Origin: Owenia fusiformis
Taxonomy: Eukaryota > Annelida > Polychaeta > Sabellida > Oweniidae
Direction of reading: 5' to 3'
Length of the DNA: 64,000 nucleotides
Assembly: GCA_903813345.2 (NCBI GenBank)
Contig: CAIIXF020000005.1
Coordinates: forward strand, 374,001-438,000
Made by a program: the position numbers and the translations under genes. The notes beneath the pieces are model-generated. The model made no database searches. It had not been told where the DNA came from and saw only the letters and a program-made list of their open reading frames with translations. Shown here one piece after another: positions 23,301 through 33,899 of this stretch (within the stretch, counting starts at the first letter, position 1; the number at the start of each line of letters is the position of its first letter).

Positions 23301-25386
23301 TAGGTTGCCCTTGTTGTCTTATAGCAGGTGTTGTAAATGGTTGGTTCCCCTTGTTGTCTTATAGCAGATGTTGTAAATGGTAGGTTGCCCTTGTTGTCTT
23401 ATAGCAGGTGTTGTAAATGGTAGGTTGCCCTTGTTGTCTTATAGCAGGTGTTGTAAATGGTAGGTTGCCCTTGTTGTCTTGTAGCAGGTGTTGTAAATGG
23501 TAGGTTGCCCTTGTTGTCTTGTAGCAGGTGTTGTAAATGGTAGGTTGCCCTTGTTTTCTTATAGCAGGTGTTGTAAATGGTTGGTTGCCCTTGTTTTCTT
23601 ATAAGTCCTGGTTATTATTCTTTTGTATGCACTCTATACCTGAAAGTATAATAATGTTATAGTATGTGAGTTGTTGGGTAGATCAAATGTAAGATAAGCT
23701 ATAGTTCATAGTTGACCTCCTAATTATCTCTTCTGCATACAATTTTCATTTGGTTATCTTAACTTCCTTCTTTATCTTAGTTTGTTTCTGAAAGTGACAT
23801 GATCAATAAATGGCTTTTGACTGATCAGATGATAATATGACATGATGAATGTGAATTTGTAGACCAAAAATAGAAGTTCACCCCTGTGAAGATAAGGAGG
23901 TTATTCCCTTTTTGGTTTTAGGCCAATATAAACATGGTAGTAGTGTAGAATTTATATTTTGATGATTCCCTGAGTAGAGGTGTCATCATCGTGAGATATC
24001 ACAGCCTTCTCTCAGTTTCCTTCTAGAACGCCTTGTGCATAGCAGAGATGGTCTGAGTATCAGAATGAGGTGTCATGGGTCAGATATTTTTGGGTCGGGC
24101 CAGAAAAAAGTGTGCGGGTCGGTAATTTCAGGTCAGGTCAAAAGAAAACAGAAAATGAATTTGACTTTGTCGAACCATCAAAGTTTTTGATAAGATCTTT
24201 TGATAACATCATTACTACATATTTTATAAAGAAAAAAGGGGATAGGAACTTAACATTCAATCAATCAGGAAACCCTTTCCATTCATTTGACTTCACTCTT
24301 TCAGTTGACAATAAATCTCTGATCTCATCGAGCCAATTAGAGTTTGTCCTCGAAATACAGACAACTTTCATTCATCTGACACTCCCGCATAGTTAATGAG
24401 CACTTATTTAGCATGGGTTCCTTCCACTTCGCTGATTGGTTGAGAAAGGGTCAGCGTTGTAGATTTAAAATGATTTATTACCCGGGCTGTCAAAGGCACC
24501 AATCTTCGGGTAGGACTGCTAAACTGTAATATAGTCTATACTAGGCAGAGGGTAGTTTATAGCTAGACTCTGCATGCAGGGTGCATTCAGGAAGAAGTAT
24601 AAATCATTTTCTGTTTTTAATTTTTACATATATAACAAATAAGCCAGCTAGAAGTTTGAATTTTTTGCCAGGAATATAAAGCATTTTACAATACACTGTA
24701 ATTCACAATATTCCTGGGTGTTCTGACCCGACCCCAAATTCGTAAGAACTTGTTCGTGACCCGACCCGAGCCTTATGACCTGAGATTGGATCAACTTCGG
24801 GTCGGTGTGACACCTCTATCTCTGAGGATATTAAACCTGCACATCGCTCCAAAACGCAATCTTGGGTTGTTTCGGGGTTGAATTTTATCATTTTGAGCTT
24901 AATGAAAGATTATAGAATGATGAACAAATGGGGCAAATCTTGTGTACAAATACTCACGATAAATGTGTCATTACAAAGATTGTTCATTGAATTGCTTCGA
25001 TTGTCGACGACGATATGATTTTTGGAAGGTTTCTAAATTAAGGAGGTGACGTCACTTCTGAATTATAGCATTCAACATAAGTAGTGGGTGGACTGTCCTG
25101 CTATTATCTAACTTGAAGCCTATGGCAATTCTTTAGACATTTGTGAATTTCGAAAAAATATGAATTCTAAATATGTATGTTTTATTCATTTTCAGGTTTC
25201 GGAAGCTTAGGTACAGTTGTACAAGGACCAATTATAGGCTTTGTGTCAGAATTGTATGGCTTTCAAGCCATGTTTTACATCATGATAGGACTGTCGCTCA
25301 CTGGTGCATATACTGTTTACACTGCTTCTCAACAACTACAACACCTGCAAAATACAGCTGCAAAATATCACACAACAGTTCTATGA
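17368..25386 (+). CDS. SLC37-type sugar-phosphate transporter (MFS), first exon(s) missing
   Basis: Ten coding exons join in frame: 17368-17460, 17598-17678, 18144-18338, 18666-18725, 19089-19246, 20977-21067, 21500-21594, 21917-22077, 22505-22579 and 25196-25386 (stop TGA). Every junction is GT-AG and phases agree, giving 399 residues. Family signs are the exon-1 segment LGCLDTAFLLPYAVIQ, then GQLGERFGAGK, WPNATKVVGAWF, FLWLPMYLLNQ, FEVGGLIGSPLIG and VVNGFGSLGTVVQGP. SLC37 proteins exchange sugar phosphates for phosphate across the ER membrane; the substrate here is inferred only from the family. About 40-60 N-terminal residues with the first helix are absent; exon 1 starts where relatives read ...V-VKS. 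The loop after CGPDSIL is several residues shorter than in human SLC37 members, so a small exon may have been missed between 22078 and 22504. Introns carry several repeats, including a 26-copy array at the exon-9 donor. Confidence 0.85.
17700..18095 (+). repeat. Family C-like internal-unit fragment in an SLC37-like intron
   Basis: Diverged units read 'GATATGTGAATGCTCATTCGC', 'GGCACACTGTCCTATGACAC' and 'ACTGTAACTTAAAAGGTAGTG'. These match the units at 44700-45200 (GTGAATACTATAAGCATGAC, ACACTGTCCAATGACACTTT, ACTCGAAAAGTAGTGGAGCG). No ends are preserved. Confidence 0.5.
19300..20115 (+). repeat. Degenerate GGTGGGTG-rich repeat in an intron
   Basis: Bases 19310-19350 and 19805-20110 repeat words such as GGTGGGTGGCTT, GGCAGAGGTGGGTGATTTAA and AGGTGGACAGGG, with spacing of about 25-30 bp. 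They are strongly diverged. The remainder (19350-19800) is unique AT-rich intron. There is no coding evidence. Confidence 0.4.
20298..20709 (+). repeat. Hairpin-end element, family A, short plus-strand copy
   Basis: The 5' hairpin ATGTCACCACC-AAAA-GTGGTGACAT is perfect (20298 onward). It is followed by a GTAACAAATTCTTACAACTT segment and about two internal units. The end is a diverged GGTGATATTTTGTCTTGTC and AATGCCTTGT. It lies in an SLC37-like intron in the sense orientation. Confidence 0.75.
20700..20935. repeat. Small TIR element (MITE-like)
   Basis: GTTCAACTTCACCCCACGCA...GCCTGTGGGAAATA at the left is mirrored by TATTTCCCACAGGC...TGCATAGGTTGAAC at the right. The AT-rich centre is about 130 bp. 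It adjoins the 3' end of the family A copy and ends about 40 bp before the acceptor of exon 6. Confidence 0.6.
21132..21247 (+). repeat. Minimal family A copy without internal units
   Basis: It joins a 5'-type segment (CATATTGTTATGGTCTCC, GGCATCCAGCGTCTGGC) directly to a 3'-type end (GGTGATGACATTTTGCATG, TTAATGCCTTGT). The tandem-unit interior is absent, as in a copy that collapsed by recombination or a short source element. Confidence 0.55.
22561..23600 (+). repeat. 26 x 40-bp minisatellite made from an exon/intron junction
   Basis: The unit is ATAGCAGGTGTTGTAAATGG plus TAGGTTGCCCTTGTTGTCTT, exactly 40 bp. It is repeated 26 times in register with only scattered substitutions. The first unit's opening 19 bases are the coding end of exon 9 (22505-22579) of the SLC37-like gene, and the remaining 21 are intron starting with the donor GTAGGT. 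So almost every unit repeats the 5' splice site. The unit at 23321 and the last at 23561 carry GTTGGT instead. This is not a CRISPR array because there are no spacers. Confidence 0.95.
24068..24822. repeat. Probable short-TIR DNA element
   Basis: GAGGTGTCATGGGTCAG at 24068 faces CGGGTCGGTGTGACACCTC at 24800-24818. The subterminal regions contain GGGTCGGG / GACCCGACCC words in opposite orientation. A 108-codon open frame inside shows no recognisable domain and is not called. It lies in intron 9 of the SLC37-like gene. Confidence 0.45.
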
Positions 25387-25410
25387 TGCATTGGGGCATA
25401 TACTGTATGC

Positions 25411-25416
25411 AATAAA
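25411..25416 (+). promoter_or_regulatory. Candidate polyadenylation signal
   Basis: AATAAA lies 25 bases after the stop codon of the SLC37-like gene. That would give a very short 3' UTR, so a distal signal may also be used. Confidence 0.4.
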
Positions 25417-25784
25417 CAAATTGCAGTAAAACTTGTCTAATCTGAAAGCCACAGGGACCAGCCGGAAGTATTTGGATTGGCAGGTGTTTGCATGATGAGG
25501 TTTTTTAACATGGAGTTGCATGGCAGATTAAACAATGGGAACAAAAAATATTCACATTTAAAAGTGTTCAGATTAGAGAGGTGTTCTGATATATACAGGT
25601 TTTAATAATTTAATAATTTAATTTAATTATTCAGAATGCATTACAGTATATCATGCATGCACTGTTGAATATTGGAGAAACATTCTCATTGGTATATTTT
25701 ATTACAAGAAATACATTATATCTGGAACTGGTACATGTGTTGTAGTATATTATATTATATTATATTATGGTGTATTTATTTTTG

Positions 25785-25860
25785 GCTCACGTGATGATTC
25801 TTATGGAATCACCCACTCATCAGTCTGTCCATCCGTCTTTATGTCAAAAATCTCAGGCAC
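25785..25860 (+). repeat. 5' end fragment of a family D-like hairpin element
   Basis: GGCTCACGTGATGATTC, a short loop, GAATCACC, then CATCAGTCTGTCCATCCGTC. This is a hairpin followed by a GTCC-rich tract. The outer word is the complement of the family D 3' end near 54785 (ATGTGAGCC). Internal units are not evident downstream. Confidence 0.4.
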
Positions 25861-26145
25861 TTGAAATTCGCATTCATCTGAACTGATTGTCATTTACCTT
25901 ATTTATAATATTATTATGTGAAATCAAAATGATAGTTTACACCATCAGTCATGGCTCCTCCCTTTGCCTCCTTTTTGTTGTCAAAATGGGCATAAGAAAT
26001 GACCATGTAAACCAACTGAATTCATATCTGGTACATATGGTGTTCAATAAGTACTTATCAAAATGCTGTAACTTTTTAATTGTTTCATACATCTGACTAA
26101 TGTTTCAAGTGTGCATTGTTGAGTATTATACTGATGTACCTTGTA

Positions 26146-26885
26146 AGTTACCGGAATATGCTCCAACAGGAATGTGGTGCTGGGTTGAGCCAAAGGTGAT
26201 TAGTGATGGATCAGGTCTGCAAAAAAAAGTTTCAAAATGACCAAATAAAAATGTGAATGTTGCTCCTTAATCAACTGTTTGCACACCAACTTGTCACACA
26301 TCGATGTCATTTCTAAATCATTATGAAAATCATGGTGTGAGGGACCAGTTCTTGAATCAGTCTGGTTTGCAATTTTTCTGATAGGAATCCATTCAATATA
26401 TCTTTTATTGCATCAATCTGAGGAGGGGAAGTTACAGCTTTTGTTCACCCTGTCTGGGTTCATCTTCAACTGACTTCTCCCTCTTTGAAATAGATGACCC
26501 AAAGATATATGCCAGGGGTAGATAATAGTGTCCTTCCCATGAGCTTCATGAATGTCCTTTATTGTATCCTATTTTGATATACCTATGTATATATATTGAT
26601 AAATTATCTGATCTTAATTGCTCTGTGGTGAAATTGTATTCTTATGAATTGCTCCTTGATGTCATTTCCACTTTGCAATTTGCTCTTTGATGTCATAAAT
26701 AGGTCTTGCCAAAGTATCTCAGTACCAGTGTTTATTTACACACCGTCAAAATTGATTCAAAAATAAAATTATGTATGAAAATGTTCACATTTCAAGTCAG
26801 TTATTTTGGATTTTTTTTGTGCAGAACTGAACCACCACGAACCACCTTATGCTCAACCCAGTACCACCTTCCTGTTAGGGTAACT
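26146..26885. repeat. TIR element beside the 15-bp minisatellite
   Basis: GTTACC...CAGGAATGTGGTGCTGGGTTGAGC (26146-26192) is mirrored by GCTCAACCCAGTACCACC...CCTGTTAGGGTAAC (26850-26885). The interior has no supported ORF. The right end lies only a few bases from the start of the 26890 array. Confidence 0.55.
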
Positions 26886-26889
26886 CGCC

Positions 26890-29492
26890 ATTTACACTAT
26901 CACCATATACACTATCACCATATACACCATCACCATATATACTATCACCACATACACTATCACCATGTACACTATCACCATATACACCATCACCATATAC
27001 ACTATCACCATGTACACTATCACCATATACTCTATCACCATATACTATCACCATATATACTATCACCATATACTCTATCACCATATACTATCACCATATA
27101 CACTATCACCATATACACCATCACCATATATACTATCACCATATAGACTATCACCATGTACACTATCACCATATACACTATCACCATATACACTATCACC
27201 ATATATGCTATCACCATATAGACTATCACCATGTACACTATCACCATATACACTATCACCATATACACTATCACCATATACACTATCACCATATACACCA
27301 TCACCATATATACTATCACCATATAGACTATCACCATGTACACTATCACCATATACACTATCACCATATACACTATCACCATATATGCTATCACCATATA
27401 GACTATCACCATGTACACTATCACCATATACACTATCACAATATACACTATCACCATATACACTATCACCATATACACCATCACCATATATACTATCACC
27501 ATATAGACTATCACCATGTACACTATCACCATATACACTATCACCATATACACTATCACCATGTACACTATCACCATATATGCTATCACCATAAAAACTA
27601 TCACCATATACACTATCACCATGTACACTATCACCATATACACCATCACCATATATACTATCACCATATACACTATCACCATATACACCATCACCATATA
27701 TACTATCACCATATAGACTATCACCATGTACACTATCACCATATACACTATCACCATATACACTATCACCATACACAATCACCATATCAACTATCACCAT
27801 ATACACTATCACCATACACAATCACCATATCAACTATCACCATATACACTATCACCATACACTATCACCATACACTATCACCATATACACTATCACCATG
27901 CACTATCACCATATATGCTATCACCATAAAAACTATCACCATATACACTATCACCATGTACACTATCACCATATACACCATCACCATATATACTATCACC
28001 ATATACACTATCACCATATACACCATCACCATATACACTATCACGATATACACTATCACCATACACAATCACCATATCAACTATCACCATATACACTATC
28101 ACCATGTACACTATCACCATATATGCTATCACCATAAAAACTATCACCTAATACACTATCACCATGTACACTATCACCATATACACTATCACCATATACA
28201 CTATCACCATACACAATCACCATATCAACTATCACCATATACACTATCACCATGTACACTATCACCATATATGCTATCACCATAAAAACTATCACCATAT
28301 ACACTATCACCATGTACACTATCACCATATACACCATCACCATATATACTATCACCATATACACTATCACCATATACACCATCACCATATATACTATCAC
28401 CATATAGACTATCACCATGTACACTATCACCATATACACTATCACCATATACACTATCACCATACACAATCACCATATACACTATCACCATACACTATCA
28501 CCATATATGCTATCACCATAAAAACTATCACCATATACACTATCACCATGTACACTATCAATCACCATATATACTTTCACCATATATACTATCACCATAT
28601 ACACTATCACCATATACACTATCACCATGTACACTATCACCATATACACCATCACCATATATACTATCACCATATACACTATCACCATATACACTATCAC
28701 CATATACACCATCACCATATACACTATCACCATACACTATCACCATATATGCTATCACCATAAAAACTATCACCATATACACTATCACCATGTACACTAT
28801 CAATCACCATATATACTATCACCATATATACTATCACCATGTACACTATCACCATATACACTATCACCATATACACTATCACCATACACAATCACCATAT
28901 CAACTATCACCATATACACTATCACCATGTACACTATCACCATATATGCTATCACCATAAAAACTATCACCATATACACTATCACCATGTACACTATCAC
29001 CATATACACCATCACCATATATACTATCACCATATACACTATCACCATATACACCATCACCATATAGACTATCACCATGTACACTATCACCATATACACT
29101 ATCACCATACACCATCACCATATATGCTATCACCATAAAAACTATCACCATATACACTATCAATCACCATATATACTATCACCATATATACTATCACCAT
29201 ATACACTATCACCATGTACACTATCACCATATACACCATCACCATATATACTATCACCATATACACTATCACCATATACACTATCACCATATACACCATC
29301 ACCATATCAACTATCACCATATACACTATCACCATGCACTATCACCATATATGCTATCACCATAAAAACTATCACCATATACACTATCACCATACACTCT
29401 CACCATATACACTATCACCATAAAAACTATCACCATATACACTATTACCATACACTATCACCATATACGCCATCACCATACACTACCACCAT
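26890..29492 (+). repeat. 15-bp minisatellite array 1 (CACTATCACCATATA)
   Basis: About 2.6 kb of a 15-bp unit CACTATCACCATATA with variants (ATGTACAC, ATATATGC, ATAAAAAC, ATATAGAC). The stretch 27121-27540 has a perfect 180-bp higher-order period. Because the unit is a multiple of three and lacks stops, several frames on both strands stay open for hundreds of codons (HYHHI, YTITI, LSPYT, MVIVY and YGDSV repeats). These are not genes. Confidence 0.95.
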
Positions 29493-29848
29493 TTCCATGA
29501 AATGGACCTGGGAACATAATGCATAGGCAAAGGTCTTCCAACTTTACAGATTTGAGGTACTTGCTAACATTTTTAACGCTTCCAGAACTATTTACCTGTT
29601 TACACTATGGATGGGGCAGTTACAGTTACATTTCGTCACTAATTAGGTAGTAAAAATCATGCACGTTTAACAAATTAACACACTGCACCCAAACCTAAAA
29701 CACTGAGGTTATTGGTACATAAAGTGTGAAAATATATAGTGTATCTACTTGTGGGATGGATATTTGTGTATCTATCCTGTTATCCATCATCAAGGCCAGG
29801 TACGTAAAGCTGTATTCATAACATATGTATTGCATAATCCTGCAAATA
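29493..29848. other. Spacer between array 1 and the ankyrin gene
   Basis: AT-rich, no ORF. The part nearest 29848 should be the 3' UTR of the minus-strand ankyrin gene, though no clear polyadenylation signal was found. Confidence 0.3.
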
Positions 29849-31171
29849 TCACATGTGATTTGCATCTTTGAAAAGTAGCATCATCTCAGATACTTCATTT
29901 TTAAACATCATGAAGTTGTTCAATCCTTCAGGTAAATGCCCTCCTTTTATCAATGTCGAAACAGTTTTCACATATGCATCACAATCCATTCCTTTGCTTT
30001 CAAACACACACATCCTGGCCTGATATTTGAGGCACAATTTCCTACTTTGAATAAGATTAATTAAATCAAGTTGTCTTTTAATGTTAATACGATGTTCTTT
30101 AAATATAGCATTGAGACGTTGGTGGTTGGGGTCTTCAACACCAAAGGTGATATCTACACAAAACATAATAATTTTGTTGCAGTGTTTTGAATGAACCAAA
30201 CTTTTGTTAGCAGCACATAAATCTGCCCCTTTGTCAATAAGCATTTCCAAATACTCAGTTTTATTCCTTTCAATTGCATAACTTAATGCACTCTTCCCAC
30301 TGTTGTCACAAGTATTCAAATCTGCGCCATTATTGATCAACATTTGCATATAGTCAATGTCAACACAATCAATTGAATAGATTAAAGCAGTTTTGCCAGA
30401 TTTGTCAACAGCATCTACATTAGCTCCATTTGCAATGCATTCTTTCACACATTCTTTGTTATTCTCTTCAATTGCATACATCAATACAGTTTTCCCATAT
30501 TTGTCATCCATATTTACAACTGCTCCACTGGCAAACAACATATGGAAGCAATCATTTCTATATTTCACAATTGCATACATCAATGCATTCATTCCATAGT
30601 TGTTGGTGACGTTTACATCTGCACCACTGTCAATCAGTACCTTCAACACCTCACTTCTATCATTCACAATTGCAGACATTAGTACTGTTCTTCCATATTT
30701 TCCTGCTGCATTTACATCTGCTCCGTTGGCAATCAACTTCTTCACACATTCAACAGTATTACACTCAATTGCATACACTAATGCCGTCTTCCCATCTCTG
30801 TCTGCAGCATTTACATCAGAATGGTTTACAATCAGCAAATCAACACAAACAGTCCTATTCCCCTCAATAGCATACATTAATGCAGTCTTCCCATATCTGT
30901 CAGCAGCATTTATATTTGATCCATTGGATAAACACATTTTCACACTTTCAGTTTTAATACCTTCAATTGCATACATTAATGCTGTCTTTCCGTATTCATC
31001 AGTATCATTTATATTCGCTCCATCGGCAATCAACATCTCAACCAACTTTGCTGGATTTCTTTTAACTGCAGACATTAGGCCTAATGCAATCTTTCCTTGT
31101 TGGTCAGTGGTAATTGTATTTGCTCCATTCACAATCAATATCTCTACAAACCTTTTTTGATTTCTTTTTAA
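29849..31171 (-). CDS. Ankyrin-repeat protein, 3' terminal exon
   Basis: An open frame of about 440 codons with nine to ten ankyrin repeats of 33 residues, each carrying a G-K-T-A-L-M-Y-A-I type motif and a V-x-x-L-I-x-x-G-A-x-[VI]-N motif. A non-ankyrin tail of about 110 residues follows (residues 330-440, with Cys and basic helices). There is no ATG at the open-frame start; the codon there is GTG after an in-frame TAA. The frame opens in the middle of an ankyrin repeat just after minus-strand TGTGTGCAG at 31172. I therefore take 31171 as a splice acceptor boundary and the gene as 5' incomplete. The nearest internal ATG is at 31075. No upstream repeat-coding exon is visible between 31172 and 31700. 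Ankyrin repeats mediate protein binding; the partner is unknown. The exon is bracketed by two inverted minisatellite arrays. Confidence 0.8.
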   Translation of the reverse strand, partial: LKRNQKRFVEILIVNGANTITTDQQGKIALGLMSAVKRNPAKLVEMLIADGANINDTDEYGKTALMYAIEGIKTESVKMCLSNGSNINAADRYGKTALMYAIEGNRTVCVDLLIVNHSDVNAADRDGKTALVYAIECNTVECVKKLIANGADVNAAGKYGRTVLMSAIVNDRSEVLKVLIDSGADVNVTNNYGMNALMYAIVKYRNDCFHMLFASGAVVNMDDKYGKTVLMYAIEENNKECVKECIANGANVDAVDKSGKTALIYSIDCVDIDYMQMLINNGADLNTCDNSGKSALSYAIERNKTEYLEMLIDKGADLCAANKSLVHSKHCNKIIMFCVDITFGVEDPNHQRLNAIFKEHRINIKRQLDLINLIQSRKLCLKYQARMCVFESKGMDCDAYVKTVSTLIKGGHLPEGLNNFMMFKNEVSEMMLLFKDANHM

Positions 31172-31177
31172 CTGCAC

Positions 31178-31708
31178 ACATTAATTACTGCTTCCATAAA
31201 TCAGGTAATACATAACATTACAAGACGTGTCTTTTGATTTGAAATGGTTTGTAAAAAACAGTTAAACGATTCAGCAGTAAAAAACATATTTTGCTGTTTC
31301 GCTCCAGAAACTAAGTGTATGTCTACAATTGAAATATGAACAGTGCATATATAAATGACATTAAATAGGTTAGCGCACTGCTCTATTTTATATTTACTTC
31401 CTGGTGTCTACATAATTATGTGTAAACCTTCGTTTATGAGCAATACTGAATTGATTCCATCAATCATTTACTTCTGTTTTTGGAGACATCAAATTTAATA
31501 ACATGACGAATGATCATTACGTCCTCATTATCTCTCTCTCTCTCTCTTATTGTTTTTATTTTTCAATACCTGAGAGTGTAGAATTAATTTTACTGGCTAC
31601 TTGAATGAACATACAGTATTGCTTGCTGCTTAGTTGCATCTCAGTTGCTAGGCTGTATTATGTATGAATTAATTAATTGTTAATAAGTATGATTAATTAA
31701 CTCAACTA
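31178..31708. other. AT-rich region upstream of the ankyrin exon
   Basis: It contains a (CT)n tract near 31533-31550 and palindromic ATTAATTAAT words near 31667-31700. No ORF is seen. It is probably an intron, or else the promoter region if the gene is a single exon starting internally. Confidence 0.3.
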
Positions 31709-32903
31709 CATATATGGTGATAGCGTATATGGTGACAGTGTATTAGGTGATAGTGTTTGGTGATTGAGTATATGGTGATAGTGTATATGGTGATAGTGTA
31801 CATGGTGATAGTGTTTATGGTGATAGTGTATGGTGATAGAGTATATGGTGATAGTGTATTAGGTGATAGTGTATATGGTGATAGTGTTTATGGTGATAGT
31901 GTTTATGGTGATATTGTACAAGGTGATAGTGTATATGGTGATAGTGTTCATGGTGATATTGTACATGGTGATAGTGTATATGGTGATAGTGTATGGTGAT
32001 AGAGTATATGGTGATAGTGTGCATGGTGATAGTGTATATGGTGATAGTGTATATGGTGATAGTGTATGGTGATAGAGTATATGGTGATAGTGTATATGGT
32101 GATAGTGTATATAGTGATAGTGTACATGGTGATAGTGTATATAGTGATAGTGTACATGGTGATAGTGTTTATGGTGATAGTGTACAGTGTATATGGTGAT
32201 AGTGTATATGGTGATAGTGTTTATGGTGATAGTGTTCATGGTGTTTATGGTGATAGTGTATATGGTGATAGTGTTTATGGTGATAGTGTTCATGGTGTTT
32301 ATGGTGATATTGTACATGGTGATAGTGTTCATGGTGTTTATGGTGATATTGTACATGGTGATAGTGTATGGCGATAGTGTATATGGCGGATAGCGTATAT
32401 GGTGATAGTGCATATGGTGAAAGTGTATATAGTGATAGTGTACATGGTGATAGAGTATCTGGTGATAGTGCATATGGTGAAAGTGTATATAGTGATAGTG
32501 TACATGGTGATAGCGTATATGGTGATAGTGCATATGGTGAAAGTGTATATAGTGATAGTGTACATGGTGATAGTGTACATGGTGATAGTGTATATGGTGA
32601 TAGTGTATGGCGATAGTGTATATGGTGATAGTGCATATGGTGAACGTGTATATAGTGATAGTGTATATGGTGATAGTGTTTATGGTGATATTGTATATGG
32701 TGATAGTGTATATGGTGATAGTGTATGGCGATAGTGTATATGGCGGATAGCGTATATGGTGATAGTGCATATGGTGAAAGTGTATATAGTGATAGTGTAC
32801 ATGGTGATAGAGTATCTGGTGATAGTGTACATGGTGATAGTGTATATGGTGATAGTACATAATATGGTGATAGTGTATGGTGATAGTGTATATGGTGATA
32901 GTG
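31709..32903 (-). repeat. 15-bp minisatellite array 2, inverted relative to array 1
   Basis: About 1.2 kb of TATGGTGATAGTGTA units, the reverse complement of array 1. Variants include GTTTATGG, GTACATGG and CATATGGTGAAAG. A larger duplication repeats the GGCGATAGTGTATATGGCGG segment at about 32371 and 32727, 357 bp apart. Frames on both strands are open throughout. It lies upstream of the ankyrin exon. Confidence 0.95.
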
Positions 32904-33015
32904 CAAAATCATCTGCAAATTCTCAGAACTTCAAATCTGACTAAGATTTGAGATTTGACCTTCAATGGCCTTCAAGATAAATAAAAAGGTCAAAAAGGTA
33001 TTTTTCAACTTGCCT
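32904..33015 (+). repeat. Family A internal-unit fragment
   Basis: AAAATCATCTGCAAATTCTC, TTCAAATCTGACT, GATTTGACCTTCAATGGCC and GGTCAAAAAGGTATTTTTCA are one unit of the family seen at 61690-63632. It abuts array 2 without spacer. Confidence 0.65.
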
Positions 33016-33499
33016 CACACAATCATCTACAATCCTTATTCACGTGTAAATATGTGCAAATGTGTACATAACATACACTACATGTAAACAGCACAACAGT
33101 TCACATAATAGTCATCTTTATCCGGGATCTTTAACTATTAACCAATTATCATTAATAAACTTGTTTTCGTTTTTCTATTACAAAAATTATCGTTCGAATT
33201 TTTAACGTAGCATATGTGTGCAACTTCCGGTCACTGAGTTGTGAAATAAATCCGGTAAATATCTCTTAATATCTTATTTAATATGAAAGTGCAACAATGT
33301 TCCTGACGCTCATAACTATATTTTATACTTGTTTTCATGCTGCATTGCATAAATTTTGTTGTAAACGTTTTTGACTCAGCAATGAATGACTTTGAATTAT
33401 TTTTATATTTCTGGTCTACACTGTATGGTCGCACTCGCAGTCTCTGTTTTTAAGTTAATTCACCGGGTGATCGAAAAAAATTAGCGGATGGAGGATGCA
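33016..33499. other. AT-rich spacer, no gene seen
   Basis: No supported ORF, repeat or RNA gene was recognised. Confidence 0.3.
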
Positions 33500-33828
33500 G
33501 CGATTTCTGCCAGAAATTCAACAAATCAGGCTGGGTCACCAAAGCTCCTCAAGACCTACAGTGGGAGTCAATGAAGAAGCGTCGAGAGGCTGCTAGAGTT
33601 TTCCTTTTTTACAACGGAGTGGCTCCAGGACCGACAATTGTCGGTACTGGAGACTCTCCAGGGGTATTTGCTGGGGTACCGACAATTGTCGGCACTCTAT
33701 CGTCACCTAGTAGTGCCAGATAGAGAACCGACAATTGTCGGTACGCAAGTGGCTGCTATGTGTTTTTGCTAGAGAGCCGACAATTTCATAAATAAATCCA
33801 CTACTTTTACTTCAGAAATTACCTCATC

Positions 33829-33899
33829 ACTGGTAGCCTAGTGGTTAGCGAGCACGACTCGAACACACTCGGTCCCGAGTTCGAATCCCGGCAGGACCT
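33829..33899 (+). repeat. tRNA-like SINE head (Pol III A and B boxes)
   Basis: A-box-like TAGCCTAGTGG (33834-33844) and B-box-like GAGTTCGAATC (33877-33887) are spaced as in tRNA genes, followed by a T-run (TTTTTTCTTTT). The presumed acceptor strands (TCACTGG / CAGGACC) do not pair and the anticodon arm is poor. I therefore call it a tRNA-derived repeat, not a functional tRNA. Confidence 0.55.

Noticed and set aside
22561-23600. CRISPR-like regular array
   Set aside because: Units are contiguous 40-bp tandem copies without spacers, inside an intron of an animal gene.
24070-24396. 108-codon frame inside the GGGTCGGG element
   Set aside because: No domain, and it lies within a TIR-bounded repeat in an intron.
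26965-29526. Long His/Tyr/Ile/Thr-rich open frames on both strands
   Set aside because: They are translations of the stop-free 15-bp minisatellite in different frames. No start context, splice structure or conservation supports a protein.
31757-32944. Open frames of up to 333 codons in array 2
   Set aside because: Same cause as in array 1: an inverted copy of the same 15-bp unit.
33495-33620. Reverse transcriptase tail of a non-LTR element
   Set aside because: Only a short segment with a W-S-KRRE-AR pattern is visible, and no catalytic motif is present. Too weak to annotate as a pseudogene.
33829-33899. Functional tRNA gene
   Set aside because: A and B boxes are present, but acceptor strands do not pair and the anticodon arm is poor. 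It is better explained as a SINE head.
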